Source: a virus. Taken from it: a stretch of 31,145 nt of DNA. Positions 8,171-13,500 of the stretch are shown piece by piece. The stretch spans positions 1 to 31,145 of the IMG/VR virus record IMGVR_UViG_3300009605_000074; one strand, 5' to 3'. Position 1 is the first letter of the stretch. The number at the start of each line of letters is the position of its first letter. The notes under the pieces were generated by a model. The model was not told the DNA's origin. It saw only the letters and a list, made by a program, of their open reading frames with translations, and searched no databases. The position numbers and the translations under genes are program-made.

Positions 8171-8333
8171 CTGCTTTCGCTAGTGCCTCTCTCTCTAGTT
8201 CACGTTTGCGTAATTTATAATTTAGTTCTTTTATTTTATTTCTATCCGCAATATGTTTTTGTATTTGATACTTGCCGAATATCTTACCAGCAATACCTAA
8301 TACAGATTTTAATAATGTAACCCAGCCTAACAT
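8127..8333 (-). CDS. Possible inner-membrane spanin subunit (Rz-like, 68 aa)
   Basis: The N-terminal 24 residues (MLGWVTLLKSVLGIAGKIFG) are hydrophobic or amphipathic and could anchor in the inner membrane. The rest is a charged, Lys/Glu-rich coiled coil (NKIKELNYKLRKRELEREAL...). It overlaps the following lipoprotein gene by 44 bases in another frame, as Rz and Rz1 genes do. It is shorter than typical Rz, and the hydrophobic segment is interrupted by two Lys, so the membrane span is weak. A membrane-associated virion protein is the alternative. Confidence 0.5.
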   Translation of the reverse strand: MLGWVTLLKSVLGIAGKIFGKYQIQKHIADRNKIKELNYKLRKRELEREALAKADEKISNHRDYLNKS

Positions 8334-8650
8334 TACGTAGTGCTTGATTCCCTATATACTATGGCTGTATCATTAGCTCCGATAGTTACGGAGTTCCATC
8401 TACCATATATTGTAGTACCTTCTGGTACTTCTACAGTAGATAAGCTATCCCATACATCAGTATCTGTTGAAACTGCGGTTACTGTACCCGAGGATGTGTT
8501 ATCTGCAATAACTTCTGTACCTACCAATACTGTAATAGCTACATAGATATGTGAGTTAACAGTAGCATTAGCTACTAGGTCATAACCCCCAGCCCCTGAT
8601 ATATTATTAATTGCTTGTTGTGTTGTAGTGAGTGGATGTGGTGTACCCAT
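8333..8650 (-). CDS. Small Thr/Val-rich virion-type protein (105 aa)
   Basis: A beta-prone protein (HIYVAITVLVGTEVIADNTS, then DSLSTVEVPEGTTIYGRWNS) with no enzyme motif, Cys or membrane span. The pattern of a short beta domain with EVPEGTTIYGRWxxVTI recalls small structural proteins encoded near head genes in several phages. Its start overlaps the stop of the 42-residue basic gene (TAATG). A palindromic repeat copy at 8476-8491 encodes SGTVTA in a predicted loop. Role unknown; decoration or fibre-associated protein is inference. Confidence 0.5.
   Translation of the reverse strand: MGTPHPLTTTQQAINNISGAGGYDLVANATVNSHIYVAITVLVGTEVIADNTSSGTVTAVSTDTDVWDSLSTVEVPEGTTIYGRWNSVTIGANDTAIVYRESSTT
8476..8491 (-). 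repeat. Palindromic repeat copy (in 105-aa gene)
   Basis: Minus-strand reading TCGGGT-ACAGT-AACCG; one arm base is mismatched (G opposite A). The codons are S-G-T-V-T. The loop ACAGT is identical to the copies at 18574 and 23737 when each is read in the sense direction. Confidence 0.55.
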
Positions 8651-8778
8651 TATGCTCTACCCCTTTTCATTGGTCTTTTTGGTTTTGCTTTTAGCCTGTC
8701 CTTTGCTAACATTGGCGGCTTTTTCTTCTTTGGCGGTCTCCCTTTTGTCGACCCGTATGTTCCTTTTCCGTATGGCAT
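8650..8778 (-). CDS. Small basic conserved phage protein (42 aa)
   Basis: The start chosen is MPYGKGTYGSTKGRPPKKKK at 8778, directly behind an excellent TAAGGAGG site 6 bases upstream. The MPYGxGTYGSxxGRPPKKK opening is one I recognise from small phage proteins; the rest is Lys/Arg/Pro-rich. Longer upstream starts in this frame have no ribosome site. The stop overlaps the next start (TAATG). About 120 bases of it overlap the 3' end of another frame (8657-8905). Probably nucleic-acid- or capsid-associated; function unknown. Confidence 0.65.
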   Translation of the reverse strand: MPYGKGTYGSTKGRPPKKKKPPMLAKDRLKAKPKRPMKRGRA

Positions 8779-8905
8779 CTTTGCCCTCCTTATAATTATC
8801 TGGATGGGGTGCAATCCATGACGGAATGTATCTACCCATCGGTGCATTTAGTTCTGCAATAAAGTCTTGTGCTAATTTTTGTATATTACTGGATTTTTTC
8901 GCCAT
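8657..8905 (-). CDS. Unrecognised small protein overlapping its neighbour (82 aa)
   Basis: The N-terminal half (MAKKSSNIQKLAQDFIAELN, then GRYIPSWIAPHPDNYKEGKD) is the only coding explanation for 8779-8885 and looks like real protein. The C-terminal half is a Lys-rich, low-complexity stretch read from the same bases as the 42-residue basic protein in another frame. The start overlaps the end of the terminase small-subunit candidate by 20 bases and has a GGAAG site. Either both frames are used, or the ribosome terminates here and restarts at 8778. I do not recognise the family. Confidence 0.5.
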   Translation of the reverse strand: MAKKSSNIQKLAQDFIAELNAPMGRYIPSWIAPHPDNYKEGKDAIRKRNIRVDKRETAKEEKAANVSKGQAKSKTKKTNEKG

Positions 8906-9371
8906 ATTCTTCCCACGCTTCGTCCTGTAATGTAGTTATAGCATTTTCTATTGCTACTGTTTGTGTATCTTGAGTTTGTATTGCAAGAGAAGCACGGAGC
9001 TGGTCCTTTAATACAACTAGTTTTAATTTATAATAGTTTAATACGTTCTTCTCGTCATCATTATCTTGGCATTTTCTAATTTTTGCGTTGATATCTTTTA
9101 ATGTTGACTCATATCTGTCAAAGATAGTAGATGCAAACTCTCTATCCTTAAATGATTTAACAGAATTGTCTACTTTATCCATAAATATCTTATATGTATC
9201 AGTAGGTTTTACATTTTCTAGTATATTCTTTACTGTTTTGTGGTCTATGTTTAATTCTTTAGCAGTTGCCCGGTATGACCAGCCCTTACTGTAGCTTAAT
9301 TCTAGAAATTTCCATATCTTTTTGTCATACTCTTGTGTTTCGGGGAATAGTTTACTTAATGTTTGATTCAT
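8886..9371 (-). CDS. Terminase small subunit candidate (HTH DNA-binding, 161 aa)
   Basis: The 161-residue protein has a clear helix-turn-helix at about residues 30-50 (YSKGWSYRATAKELNIDHKT, then VKNILENV), followed by long charged helices (FASTIFDRYESTLKDINAKI...) that could oligomerise. An N-terminal HTH plus helical oligomerisation domain is the usual plan of small terminases, which recognise the packaging site and load the large subunit. It is upstream of terL in the same operon. The HTH also resembles sigma region 4, and the gene just upstream resembles sigma region 2, so a transcription role is a real alternative. Confidence 0.55.
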   Translation of the reverse strand: MNQTLSKLFPETQEYDKKIWKFLELSYSKGWSYRATAKELNIDHKTVKNILENVKPTDTYKIFMDKVDNSVKSFKDREFASTIFDRYESTLKDINAKIRKCQDNDDEKNVLNYYKLKLVVLKDQLRASLAIQTQDTQTVAIENAITTLQDEAWEEYGEKIQ

Positions 9372-9618
9372 TCGTTGCCTCCAGTTCGTCTAACTTGGTT
9401 GCTTTGTCGTTCCGCTTACCCTCTCGGTACCTACGTTCCCGATATTTGCCTACATACTTATACAGTATCTTCATATATTCTTCAGGCGGTGTAATATTTT
9501 CAACAATATGGACACAAGCATCGTGTAATATATCTTCACAGTCGTAGTTATCGAAACCATGTCCACTAGCCACGTACCATATTTTGTTTTTTAACACGAG
9601 ATACTCTTTCTCGGTCAT
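9352..9618 (-). CDS. Sigma-70 region-2-like small protein (88 aa)
   Basis: Residues about 25-70 (DNYDCEDILHDACVHIVENI ... YMKILYKYVGKYRERRYREG) follow the sigma region 2 pattern: an acidic D-x-E-D-I/L-h-x-D/E-x-x-h helix, then a helix ending in Y-R-E-R-R-Y-R. Region 4 is absent; the protein stops after 88 residues. It is the first gene after the minus-strand promoter at 9638-9666, has an AAGG-type ribosome site, and its end overlaps the next gene (HTH protein) by 20 bases. It may redirect or inhibit host RNA polymerase for late transcription. The fold call is from pattern only. Confidence 0.5.
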   Translation of the reverse strand: MTEKEYLVLKNKIWYVASGHGFDNYDCEDILHDACVHIVENITPPEEYMKILYKYVGKYRERRYREGKRNDKATKLDELEATNESNIK

Positions 9619-9637
9619 TCAATACACCTTCTATAAG

Positions 9638-9666
9638 TATAAATAGTTGAGAATCACGTTTGTCAA
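9638..9666 (-). promoter_or_regulatory. Sigma70-type promoter for the late operon
   Basis: On the minus strand TTGACA (9661-9666) is followed after 17 bases by TTTATA (9638-9643). A TATACT hexamer lies just downstream (9636-9641) with a less usual 19-base gap. The first start codon is about 20 bases further on. It resembles host vegetative promoters and not a T7-type phage promoter. Confidence 0.7.
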
Positions 9667-10184
9667 GTTTTTTCTGCATTTTATCTGTATATTTTTATTA
9701 TAATCTAATTATTATGCAAATGTCAAATGGGAAAAATGTAATACTTGTGGGGGTTTTGTAAGTACCCGTAGTCATTACATATATTATTACTGACTATGTG
9801 GACTTATTTTTGGGGAAAAACGAGGAAGGCATTGAAAAATCTATCTATATTTACATCCTGGTATGGGGGGTCGTGCCACACCCGGGGGGGTTATTTTCTA
9901 GTGACCGATTCCAATATAAGAACAATGTAGATTTTTTTCGAAATTCACATTTGCCAATTTTCTGGCATTCTCTCGAATTTCTTAGAAAAAATGAAAATTC
10001 ATAAAAAGGATCTATGACGAATATTTTTTTCTGAAATCTTATCTTTGCCGCGCTTTTTTGATTTCTGAACGGTAAATTATTTTGTGTGTGAACAAGTTAA
10101 CCAAAAGGCTGCGCTTTCATTTAATCTTTTTTATCTATCTTGTGTGTGTTGTGGAATAGGTGGAACTATTATTATTTTGATTTG
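9667..10184. other. Non-coding region with G-tracts and nested inverted repeats
   Basis: About 520 bases lack a credible gene. In AT-rich sequence there are four plus-strand G-runs (9749-9753, 9812-9815, 9865-9870, 9884-9890). TAGTCA (9769-9774) is repeated inverted at 9791-9796. A nested pair has an outer stem GAAATTC (9940-9946) / GAATTTC (9975-9981) enclosing TGCCA (9952-9956) / TGGCA (9963-9967). GAAATC (10033-10038) is inverted at 10060-10065. Origin, packaging site or transcription terminator are all possible; none is proven. Confidence 0.5.
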
Positions 10185-11003
10185 CTATTTAATTTCTAGT
10201 GATTGCATTAAATGTTCTTGAAAGGCTTCAACCTTGGCAAAATGTTTGGCTTTGCCATGTATCATTGATAGAACACTTTTAACGCTTAAGGCTTGTTCTT
10301 GTGTTATTGTACCCTCTAACTTTCTACCCCTAGTTATAATATCCTTAACTAGTTGTAAATCATCCATTAGCTTGGCTTCTTTCTTTTCCGCTTTAACATC
10401 CGCTTTAACATTTTGTTTTGCGGGTATGTCTTCACGTTTCTTAGCTTCAACTCCATACTTAAGACCCATAGACCTTGAACCTGTCATATTGGTTATAGAG
10501 TTACTAGAAAGATTTCTAGGTACTTCTTTTCCGTCACTATCTACTTTAGTAGTAAGCTTATGATAGTCTATTGTACCAGTATCTATATCTATATAAGTTG
10601 CTAACTTAAAGCAACTATTAAGAAAGTTGTAAGATACTCCATCATAATTTTCTAGATAGTTATTGTAAGCTTCATCAGATAAAGAAACAAGGGATGTATT
10701 GCCAAAGGCATGGCGTTTCTTGATATCCCTGTTGATTTCCGTATTTTGTAAAGCTTTAATTTTAGCTAATTGTAAAGCAATATCTTGGCGGATTTGAAAC
10801 ACAGATAATTCTGTATTTTCAAGATTACTCCAAGCATTCCAAATAACATCTTTCGTGTTATCTTCAAGGATTTGAAGCTCGATTTTACTTGCTTCCTTTT
10901 CCTTTGCTCTCTCAGCCCTTAGAATTTTGGCTCGTTCATCTTTCGAATTTTTCACGATTGAATTAGAACCTTTTTTGTTATTTTTAGTTGCATTCTTACC
11001 CAT
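10185..11003 (-). CDS. Unrecognised helical protein on the divergent strand (272 aa)
   Basis: The start chosen is MGKNATKNNKKGSNSIVKNS at 11003, because GGAG lies 8 bases upstream; a longer frame to 11051 has no ribosome site. The protein is Lys/Asn-rich at the N-terminus, then largely helical (ELSVFQIRQDIALQLAKIKA), with an aromatic middle (YNNYLENYDGVSYNFLNSCF) and a charged coiled-coil tail. No enzyme motif is seen and I do not recognise the family. It is isolated: transcribed away from the early operon, separated from the late operon by 0.5 kb of non-coding DNA. A DNA- or RNA-binding regulator is only a guess. Confidence 0.7.
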   Translation of the reverse strand: MGKNATKNNKKGSNSIVKNSKDERAKILRAERAKEKEASKIELQILEDNTKDVIWNAWSNLENTELSVFQIRQDIALQLAKIKALQNTEINRDIKKRHAFGNTSLVSLSDEAYNNYLENYDGVSYNFLNSCFKLATYIDIDTGTIDYHKLTTKVDSDGKEVPRNLSSNSITNMTGSRSMGLKYGVEAKKREDIPAKQNVKADVKAEKKEAKLMDDLQLVKDIITRGRKLEGTITQEQALSVKSVLSMIHGKAKHFAKVEAFQEHLMQSLEIK

Positions 11004-11100
11004 AAGAATAACTCCATTTTTAATAGTTCCACCCATCAAATTAAATAACATAAAATATAAATTAACATATTATTAAGGATTTACAAATTAAATCTTTTAT

Positions 11101-11117
11101 TCGGATACAGTACCCGA
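11101..11117 (+). repeat. Palindromic repeat copy (divergent control region)
   Basis: TCGGAT-ACAGT-ACCCGA: one arm mismatch (A opposite C). It is intergenic, about 100 bases upstream of the minus-strand gene start at 11003 and about 130 bases upstream of the early promoter. Confidence 0.55.
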
Positions 11118-11179
11118 CCCCTTACGGTTACAAAAATCATTAGGGTAAAAATAGCCATTGGGAAATTAGTTTAGTAATG

Positions 11180-11230
11180 GTGTGGATGAAGAGTGGAATG
11201 GATAGAGCTATAGTGTGGATGAAAAGTGAA
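11180..11230 (+). repeat. Direct repeat of about 18 bp upstream of the early promoter
   Basis: GTGTGGATGAAGAGTGGAA (11180-11198) and GTGTGGATGAAAAGTGAA (11213-11230) match except for small differences; their starts are 33 bases apart, about three helical turns. The second copy ends 13 bases before the -35 box at 11244. Spacing and position suit binding sites for a regulator of the early promoter. Confidence 0.6.
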
Positions 11231-11243
11231 CTAAAATTAAGAT

Positions 11244-11271
11244 TTGCTAATTAGTTCCAATATGTTATACT
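11244..11271 (+). promoter_or_regulatory. Early promoter (sigma70-type)
   Basis: TTGCTA (11244-11249), a 16-base spacer, then TATACT (11266-11271) followed by ATT. The same 16-base spacing and TATACTAT -10 region appear at two other plus-strand promoters (13604 and 14696). Transcription would begin near 11278, giving a leader of about 414 bases before the first start codon. Confidence 0.7.
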
Positions 11272-11309
11272 ATTTATATGTGTTACAGGAAAGCCATACA
11301 AGTTATATC

Positions 11310-11374
11310 TACTAGTTGTTACTTACTTATATATTTAATAACTAGATGGTATAAACACGTTGTGGTAACTAGTA
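11310..11374 (+). ncRNA. Leader stem with two competing pairings
   Basis: TACTAGTTGTTAC (11310-11322) can pair with GTGGTAACTAGTA (11362-11374) as 13 pairs, three of them G-U. Its inner part CTAGTTGTTA (11312-11321) can instead pair with TAATAACTAG (11336-11345) over 10 pairs, one of them G-U. The pairings exclude each other, as in switch-type leaders. No ligand class is recognised. Confidence 0.45.
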
Positions 11375-11425
11375 ATATTATAGGTTTGAGTTTACCCGTT
11401 GGCGGTTTACTTGTCAATAAAAACT

Positions 11426-11442
11426 TCGGGTATTGAACCCGA
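11426..11442 (+). repeat. Palindromic repeat copy (leader, before RNA module 1)
   Basis: TCGGGT-ATTGA-ACCCGA with perfect 6-bp arms. It lies one base before the 5' arm of RNA module 1; the same arrangement recurs 118 bases later. Confidence 0.85.
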
Positions 11443-11443
11443 G

Positions 11444-11530
11444 TAGCAACTGCGAGGGACGACAAGGAAGTTAGTAGTGTATGACTTGTCCGCCTACATG
11501 GTCGAAGCAGTTCCAACTACCCAGTTGCTA
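11444..11530 (+). ncRNA. Tandem structured RNA module, copy 1 (87 nt)
   Basis: The outer stem is TAGCAACTG (11444-11452) with CAGTTGCTA (11522-11530), 9 Watson-Crick pairs. The inner hairpin is GACAAG (11461-11466) with CTTGTC (11485-11490) and an 18-base loop. GTAGT in that loop is complementary to ACTAC just before the 3' outer arm, which would make a pseudoknot. Copy 2 keeps both stems with compensatory changes. Class unknown. Confidence 0.7.
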
Positions 11531-11542
11531 TCAATTAAGAGT

Positions 11543-11561
11543 CTCGGGTATTACACCCGAG
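11543..11561 (+). repeat. Palindromic repeat copy (leader, before RNA module 2)
   Basis: CTCGGGT-ATTAC-ACCCGAG with perfect 7-bp arms, immediately followed by the 5' arm of RNA module 2. Confidence 0.9.
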
Positions 11562-11648
11562 TAGTGACTGCGAAGTGACACCAAGGTAGTTAGTAGTCGA
11601 CAACTTGGTCGCCTGTATGGTTGAAGTTACCCGACTACCCAGTTACTA
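11562..11648 (+). ncRNA. Tandem structured RNA module, copy 2 (87 nt)
   Basis: The outer stem is TAGTGACTG (11562-11570) with CAGTTACTA (11640-11648). Relative to copy 1, one C-G pair became T-A and one A-T became a G-U. The inner hairpin is ACCAAG (11580-11585) with CTTGGT (11604-11609); two pairs changed on both sides. The 18-base loop keeps GNAGTTAGTAGT, and the 3' side keeps CGCCTNNATGGT and ACTACC. Equal length (87) and a 118-base period mark a duplication under structural constraint. Confidence 0.7.
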
Positions 11649-11666
11649 CTCGGGTATTACACCCGA
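11649..11666 (+). repeat. Palindromic repeat copy (leader, before first early gene)
   Basis: TCGGGT-ATTAC-ACCCGA, perfect arms, identical loop to the copy at 11543. It ends 26 bases before the first early start codon; a GAGGTG ribosome site lies between. Confidence 0.9.
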
Positions 11667-11691
11667 AATTTATACTCTGCGAGGTGAAAAC

Positions 11692-11979
11692 ATGGTTATA
11701 TATTTAACCAAGCAAGGCACTAACAAAACTAGTGTATTTAATACGCTAGAGTTTGTTAATGTTGGCGATTACCTGGAAGCGGTAGACGAGCATTTACAAG
11801 ATGCCCCTGTCGATACCCATAAGCTCATTTTGTTTGCTTATGAGTTAGGTCGTTCCCATGTAGAAGAAGAACAAGATGCGGGTACCACACCCGAACATCC
11901 ACCAACCCCATTTAAGTTTAATAATGGGCAGGTCATTTATAGAGACCCAGTAAGCATAGGGAAGGTGCAAGATGATTGA
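11692..11979 (+). CDS. First early gene, unknown (95 aa)
   Basis: The start is MVIYLTKQGTNKTSVFNTLE at 11692, behind GAGGTG; a longer frame from 11605 would run through RNA module 2 and lacks a ribosome site. The protein is acidic with a helical part (GDYLEAVDEHLQDAPVDTHK, LFAYELGRSHVEEEQD) and a Pro-rich linker containing AGTTPEHPPTP, encoded partly by a palindromic repeat copy. I do not recognise it. Small, acidic, promoter-proximal phage proteins often bind host enzymes; that is context only. Its stop overlaps the next start. Confidence 0.65.
   Translation: MVIYLTKQGTNKTSVFNTLEFVNVGDYLEAVDEHLQDAPVDTHKLILFAYELGRSHVEEEQDAGTTPEHPPTPFKFNNGQVIYRDPVSIGKVQDD
11879..11894 (+). repeat. Palindromic repeat copy (in first early gene)
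   Basis: CGGGT-ACCAC-ACCCG, then A. The codons read A-G-T-T-P-E in a Pro-rich linker. Confidence 0.8.
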
Positions 11980-12271
11980 AGATTTTGCCAGACCCGCTGA
12001 AATTTTGGCTCATGCTCAATGGAACATGGATGGTCGTGATTTCAATGTTTACTGTCTTAACCGTTGGCGGTCAGTTGCAGACCCCGATTATTATGACAGC
12101 TATCATGCAGAAAAATTTGCGTATTTCAAGCGTGATATAGTAGGCTATATAACTACTCTTAGTGGTAAAGCGTACGATGAGACCTTGTTAGGTCTTTATG
12201 ATTGGTACAAAGACCACAAAGATTATATAGATGAAGTGCTAGTTAATGCTAGAAGGAGAACCGTTCAATGA
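11972..12271 (+). CDS. Unknown early protein (99 aa)
   Basis: The protein (MIEDFARPAEILAHAQWNMD ... YDWYKDHKDYIDEVLVNARR) is aromatic-rich and helical, with no recognised motif. An AAGGTG site lies 4 bases before the ATG, and the start overlaps the upstream stop by 8 bases, so the two are coupled. Size and place match the typical run of small host-takeover genes at the front of phage early operons, but nothing in the sequence shows a particular target. Confidence 0.65.
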   Translation: MIEDFARPAEILAHAQWNMDGRDFNVYCLNRWRSVADPDYYDSYHAEKFAYFKRDIVGYITTLSGKAYDETLLGLYDWYKDHKDYIDEVLVNARRRTVQ

Positions 12272-12519
12272 GACTAAATAAGAAACAAATTTTTGACTTG
12301 GTTGGCTATGTTCAATATGAATTAGACAATCCAGAACAATATTTAGCTCTAGATATCGTGGATACTTTAGTTCATGATATACAGGGTATTGTAACCGAAG
12401 ACCCAGGCAGTGGTTTTGTACCTAAGTCTAATGGTTATAGAAGACACAATCCAGATTACATGCAAGAAGCAATGCAGGAAGCAATGCAAGGAGTAAAAAA
12501 AGATGGCACAACAATATAA
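12268..12519 (+). CDS. Unknown early protein with MQEA micro-repeat (83 aa)
   Basis: The protein opens MRLNKKQIFDLVGYVQYELD and is probably helical. Near its end a 12-base unit is repeated, giving MQEAMQEAMQ (around 12460-12490), likely by replication slippage. The start overlaps the preceding stop (ATGA) and its end overlaps the next start by 17 bases. AGAAGGAGA precedes the ATG. No family recognised. Confidence 0.65.
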   Translation: MRLNKKQIFDLVGYVQYELDNPEQYLALDIVDTLVHDIQGIVTEDPGSGFVPKSNGYRRHNPDYMQEAMQEAMQGVKKDGTTI

Positions 12520-12871
12520 AGTTGGTGCACATAAAACCCGTATCTATACTGATGATGCGGGTTATGTATGTGTAGTATACCATAGCACGGCTGTAGTTAG
12601 ATATAACAATGACTACATAATATTAGATACCGGTGGTTATTTTACTACTACCACCAAGTCACGTATGAACCAAGCTAGTAGGCAATTTGGTTTAGGTTAT
12701 CACGTCTATCAAAGCAACTATGATTGGTACGTAGATTATTGCGAACAAACTTACGAGTTTGATAAAAATCGTATGATTTTACTGACTGAAGATGGTACAA
12801 GATTTGTGGGCGATATACCAAAACAAGTAGATATATATAACTCGGGTACTACACCCGAAGGAGGATATTAA
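12503..12871 (+). CDS. Conserved phage protein, unknown function (122 aa)
   Basis: The core YVCVVYHSTAVVRYNNDYII, then LDTGGYFTTTTKSRMNQASR is a pattern I recognise from many phage early regions (YHxTxVV, xLxTGGxxTxTTKxRMNQ). The function is unknown to me. The following LGYHVYQSNYDWYVDY completes a compact, probably beta-rich domain. The C-terminal six codons before the end (SGTTPEGGY) are made by a palindromic repeat that also overlaps the ribosome site of the next gene. AAGGAG lies 8 bases or so before the start. Confidence 0.75.
   Translation: MAQQYKVGAHKTRIYTDDAGYVCVVYHSTAVVRYNNDYIILDTGGYFTTTTKSRMNQASRQFGLGYHVYQSNYDWYVDYCEQTYEFDKNRMILLTEDGTRFVGDIPKQVDIYNSGTTPEGGY
12841..12858 (+). repeat. 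Palindromic repeat copy at a gene junction
   Basis: CTCGGGT-ACTAC-ACCCGA, directly joined to AGGAGG, the ribosome site of the gene starting at 12873. It is also the C-terminal coding end of the upstream gene (S-G-T-T-P-E). Confidence 0.9.
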
Positions 12872-12872
12872 T

Positions 12873-13094
12873 ATGCGTATGGAAAGATGGGAACGTCAAC
12901 TATTAGCTAGTACTACTGTTGAAGATTTCAGTAAGGACAAGTTTGATAGGTTCGTTAAAGTACAGAAAAAAGGTGGTCTTAATATGGTAGATTCTCGGGT
13001 ACAAACCCGAGCTAGTATAGATAAAGTAGACCACTTCTTTATTCTATCTAATTACGAAGCATTACAGAATAAATTTTATCCAGAGGAGGACTAA
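12873..13094 (+). CDS. Unknown early protein (73 aa)
   Basis: The protein (MRMERWERQLLASTTVEDFS ... FILSNYEALQNKFYPEED) is short, charged and helical, with no recognised motif. AAGGAGG precedes the start and abuts a palindromic hairpin. A second palindrome copy lies inside it (12994-13011), encoding SRVQTRA, so in a different frame from most coding copies. The next gene starts two bases after its stop. Confidence 0.65.
   Translation: MRMERWERQLLASTTVEDFSKDKFDRFVKVQKKGGLNMVDSRVQTRASIDKVDHFFILSNYEALQNKFYPEED
12994..13011 (+). repeat. Palindromic repeat copy (in 73-aa gene)
   Basis: CTCGGGT-ACAA-ACCCGAG: perfect 7-bp arms with a 4-base loop. Read as S-R-V-Q-T-R-A, a frame unlike the SGTTPE copies. 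Confidence 0.85.
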
Positions 13095-13095
13095 C

Positions 13096-13383
13096 ATGGG
13101 TAACTTTATGAGAGACTCAGAGGATGCATTTAACAATGCTATACAGTCGGGTAAGATGACAAACCCCGATGATTATATGTACATGCATTCCAAAACTTAC
13201 GAAGACAAAACTTACGATGTGTTTAAGCATGTAGAAAGTAGACATCATGAAACAGTCGAAGTCGAACCAAGTAAACCTATAGTGGATGACTTTATCAAAG
13301 CTATAGATATGCGTAAGTTAGACAAACTTAGTACACAAGAGTTAACCGATTTGAGTAACATGCTCGATAAGATTAACGACTAA
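13096..13383 (+). CDS. Unknown early protein (95 aa)
   Basis: The protein (MGNFMRDSEDAFNNAIQSGK ... TQELTDLSNMLDKIND) is acidic and helical and has a GAGGAGG site. A degenerate palindrome (TCGGGT at 13147-13152, ACCCCGA at 13163-13169, 10-base loop) lies within it. I recognise no domain. Its stop is 6 bases before the structured RNA at 13390. Confidence 0.65.
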   Translation: MGNFMRDSEDAFNNAIQSGKMTNPDDYMYMHSKTYEDKTYDVFKHVESRHHETVEVEPSKPIVDDFIKAIDMRKLDKLSTQELTDLSNMLDKIND

Positions 13384-13389
13384 TAAATT

Positions 13390-13500
13390 GAAGCTGAGAG
13401 GGGTAACCATTTCTCCGTGATACTTGACTGCTCTCCAGTCCTAGGGATGAGTGAAATAGTTTACATGTGCATATGTAGCCAGTTGGGTATCACCAGCTTC
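13390..13500 (+). ncRNA. Structured 5' RNA element upstream of a 27-residue membrane protein
   Basis: GAAGCTG (13390-13396) pairs with CAGCTTC (13494-13500), and GTGATAC (13417-13423) pairs with GTATCAC (13487-13493). The two 3' strands are contiguous, giving a stacked 14-bp helix with a 20-nt insertion on the 5' side. Inside are hairpins GACTG / CAGTC (13426-13440) and TACAT / ATGTA (13462-13477). The AGGAGG site follows one base after the helix. It matches no riboswitch or ribozyme consensus I know. Confidence 0.65.

Larger units (their letters stand above)
11278..11691 (+). ncRNA. Structured leader of the early operon
   Basis: No supported gene lies between the predicted transcription start and the ATG at 11692. 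The stretch holds, in order: a switch-like stem region (11310-11374), palindromic hairpin, RNA module 1 (11444-11530), hairpin, RNA module 2 (11562-11648), hairpin, then GAGGTG and the ATG. Such an ordered series suggests a cis-regulatory or processed RNA. Frames crossing it lack ribosome sites. Confidence 0.6.

Noticed and set aside
9798-10004. Plus-strand 68-residue frame with GTG start in the G-tract region
   Set aside because: No ribosome site, odd composition caused by G-runs, and no neighbouring plus-strand gene.
11319-11516. Minus-strand frame through the early leader
   Set aside because: It runs antisense through the structured RNA modules, has no ribosome site, and reads as unlikely protein.
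11444-11648. Tandem RNA repeats as a type III toxin-antitoxin (ToxIN-like) antitoxin array
   Set aside because: Repeats are 118 bases, not about 36, and the gene that follows has no resemblance to a ToxN/CptN toxin.
11444-11648. Hammerhead, HDV-like, twister or tRNA-like elements
   Set aside because: No CTGANGA/GAAA core, no HDV double-pseudoknot topology, no twister CCGCC-type core and no T-loop GGTTCRA pattern in the right place.
11605-11691. N-terminal extension of the first early gene from an ATG at 11605
   Set aside because: That ATG lies inside conserved RNA module 2 and has no ribosome site; the ATG at 11692 has GAGGTG.
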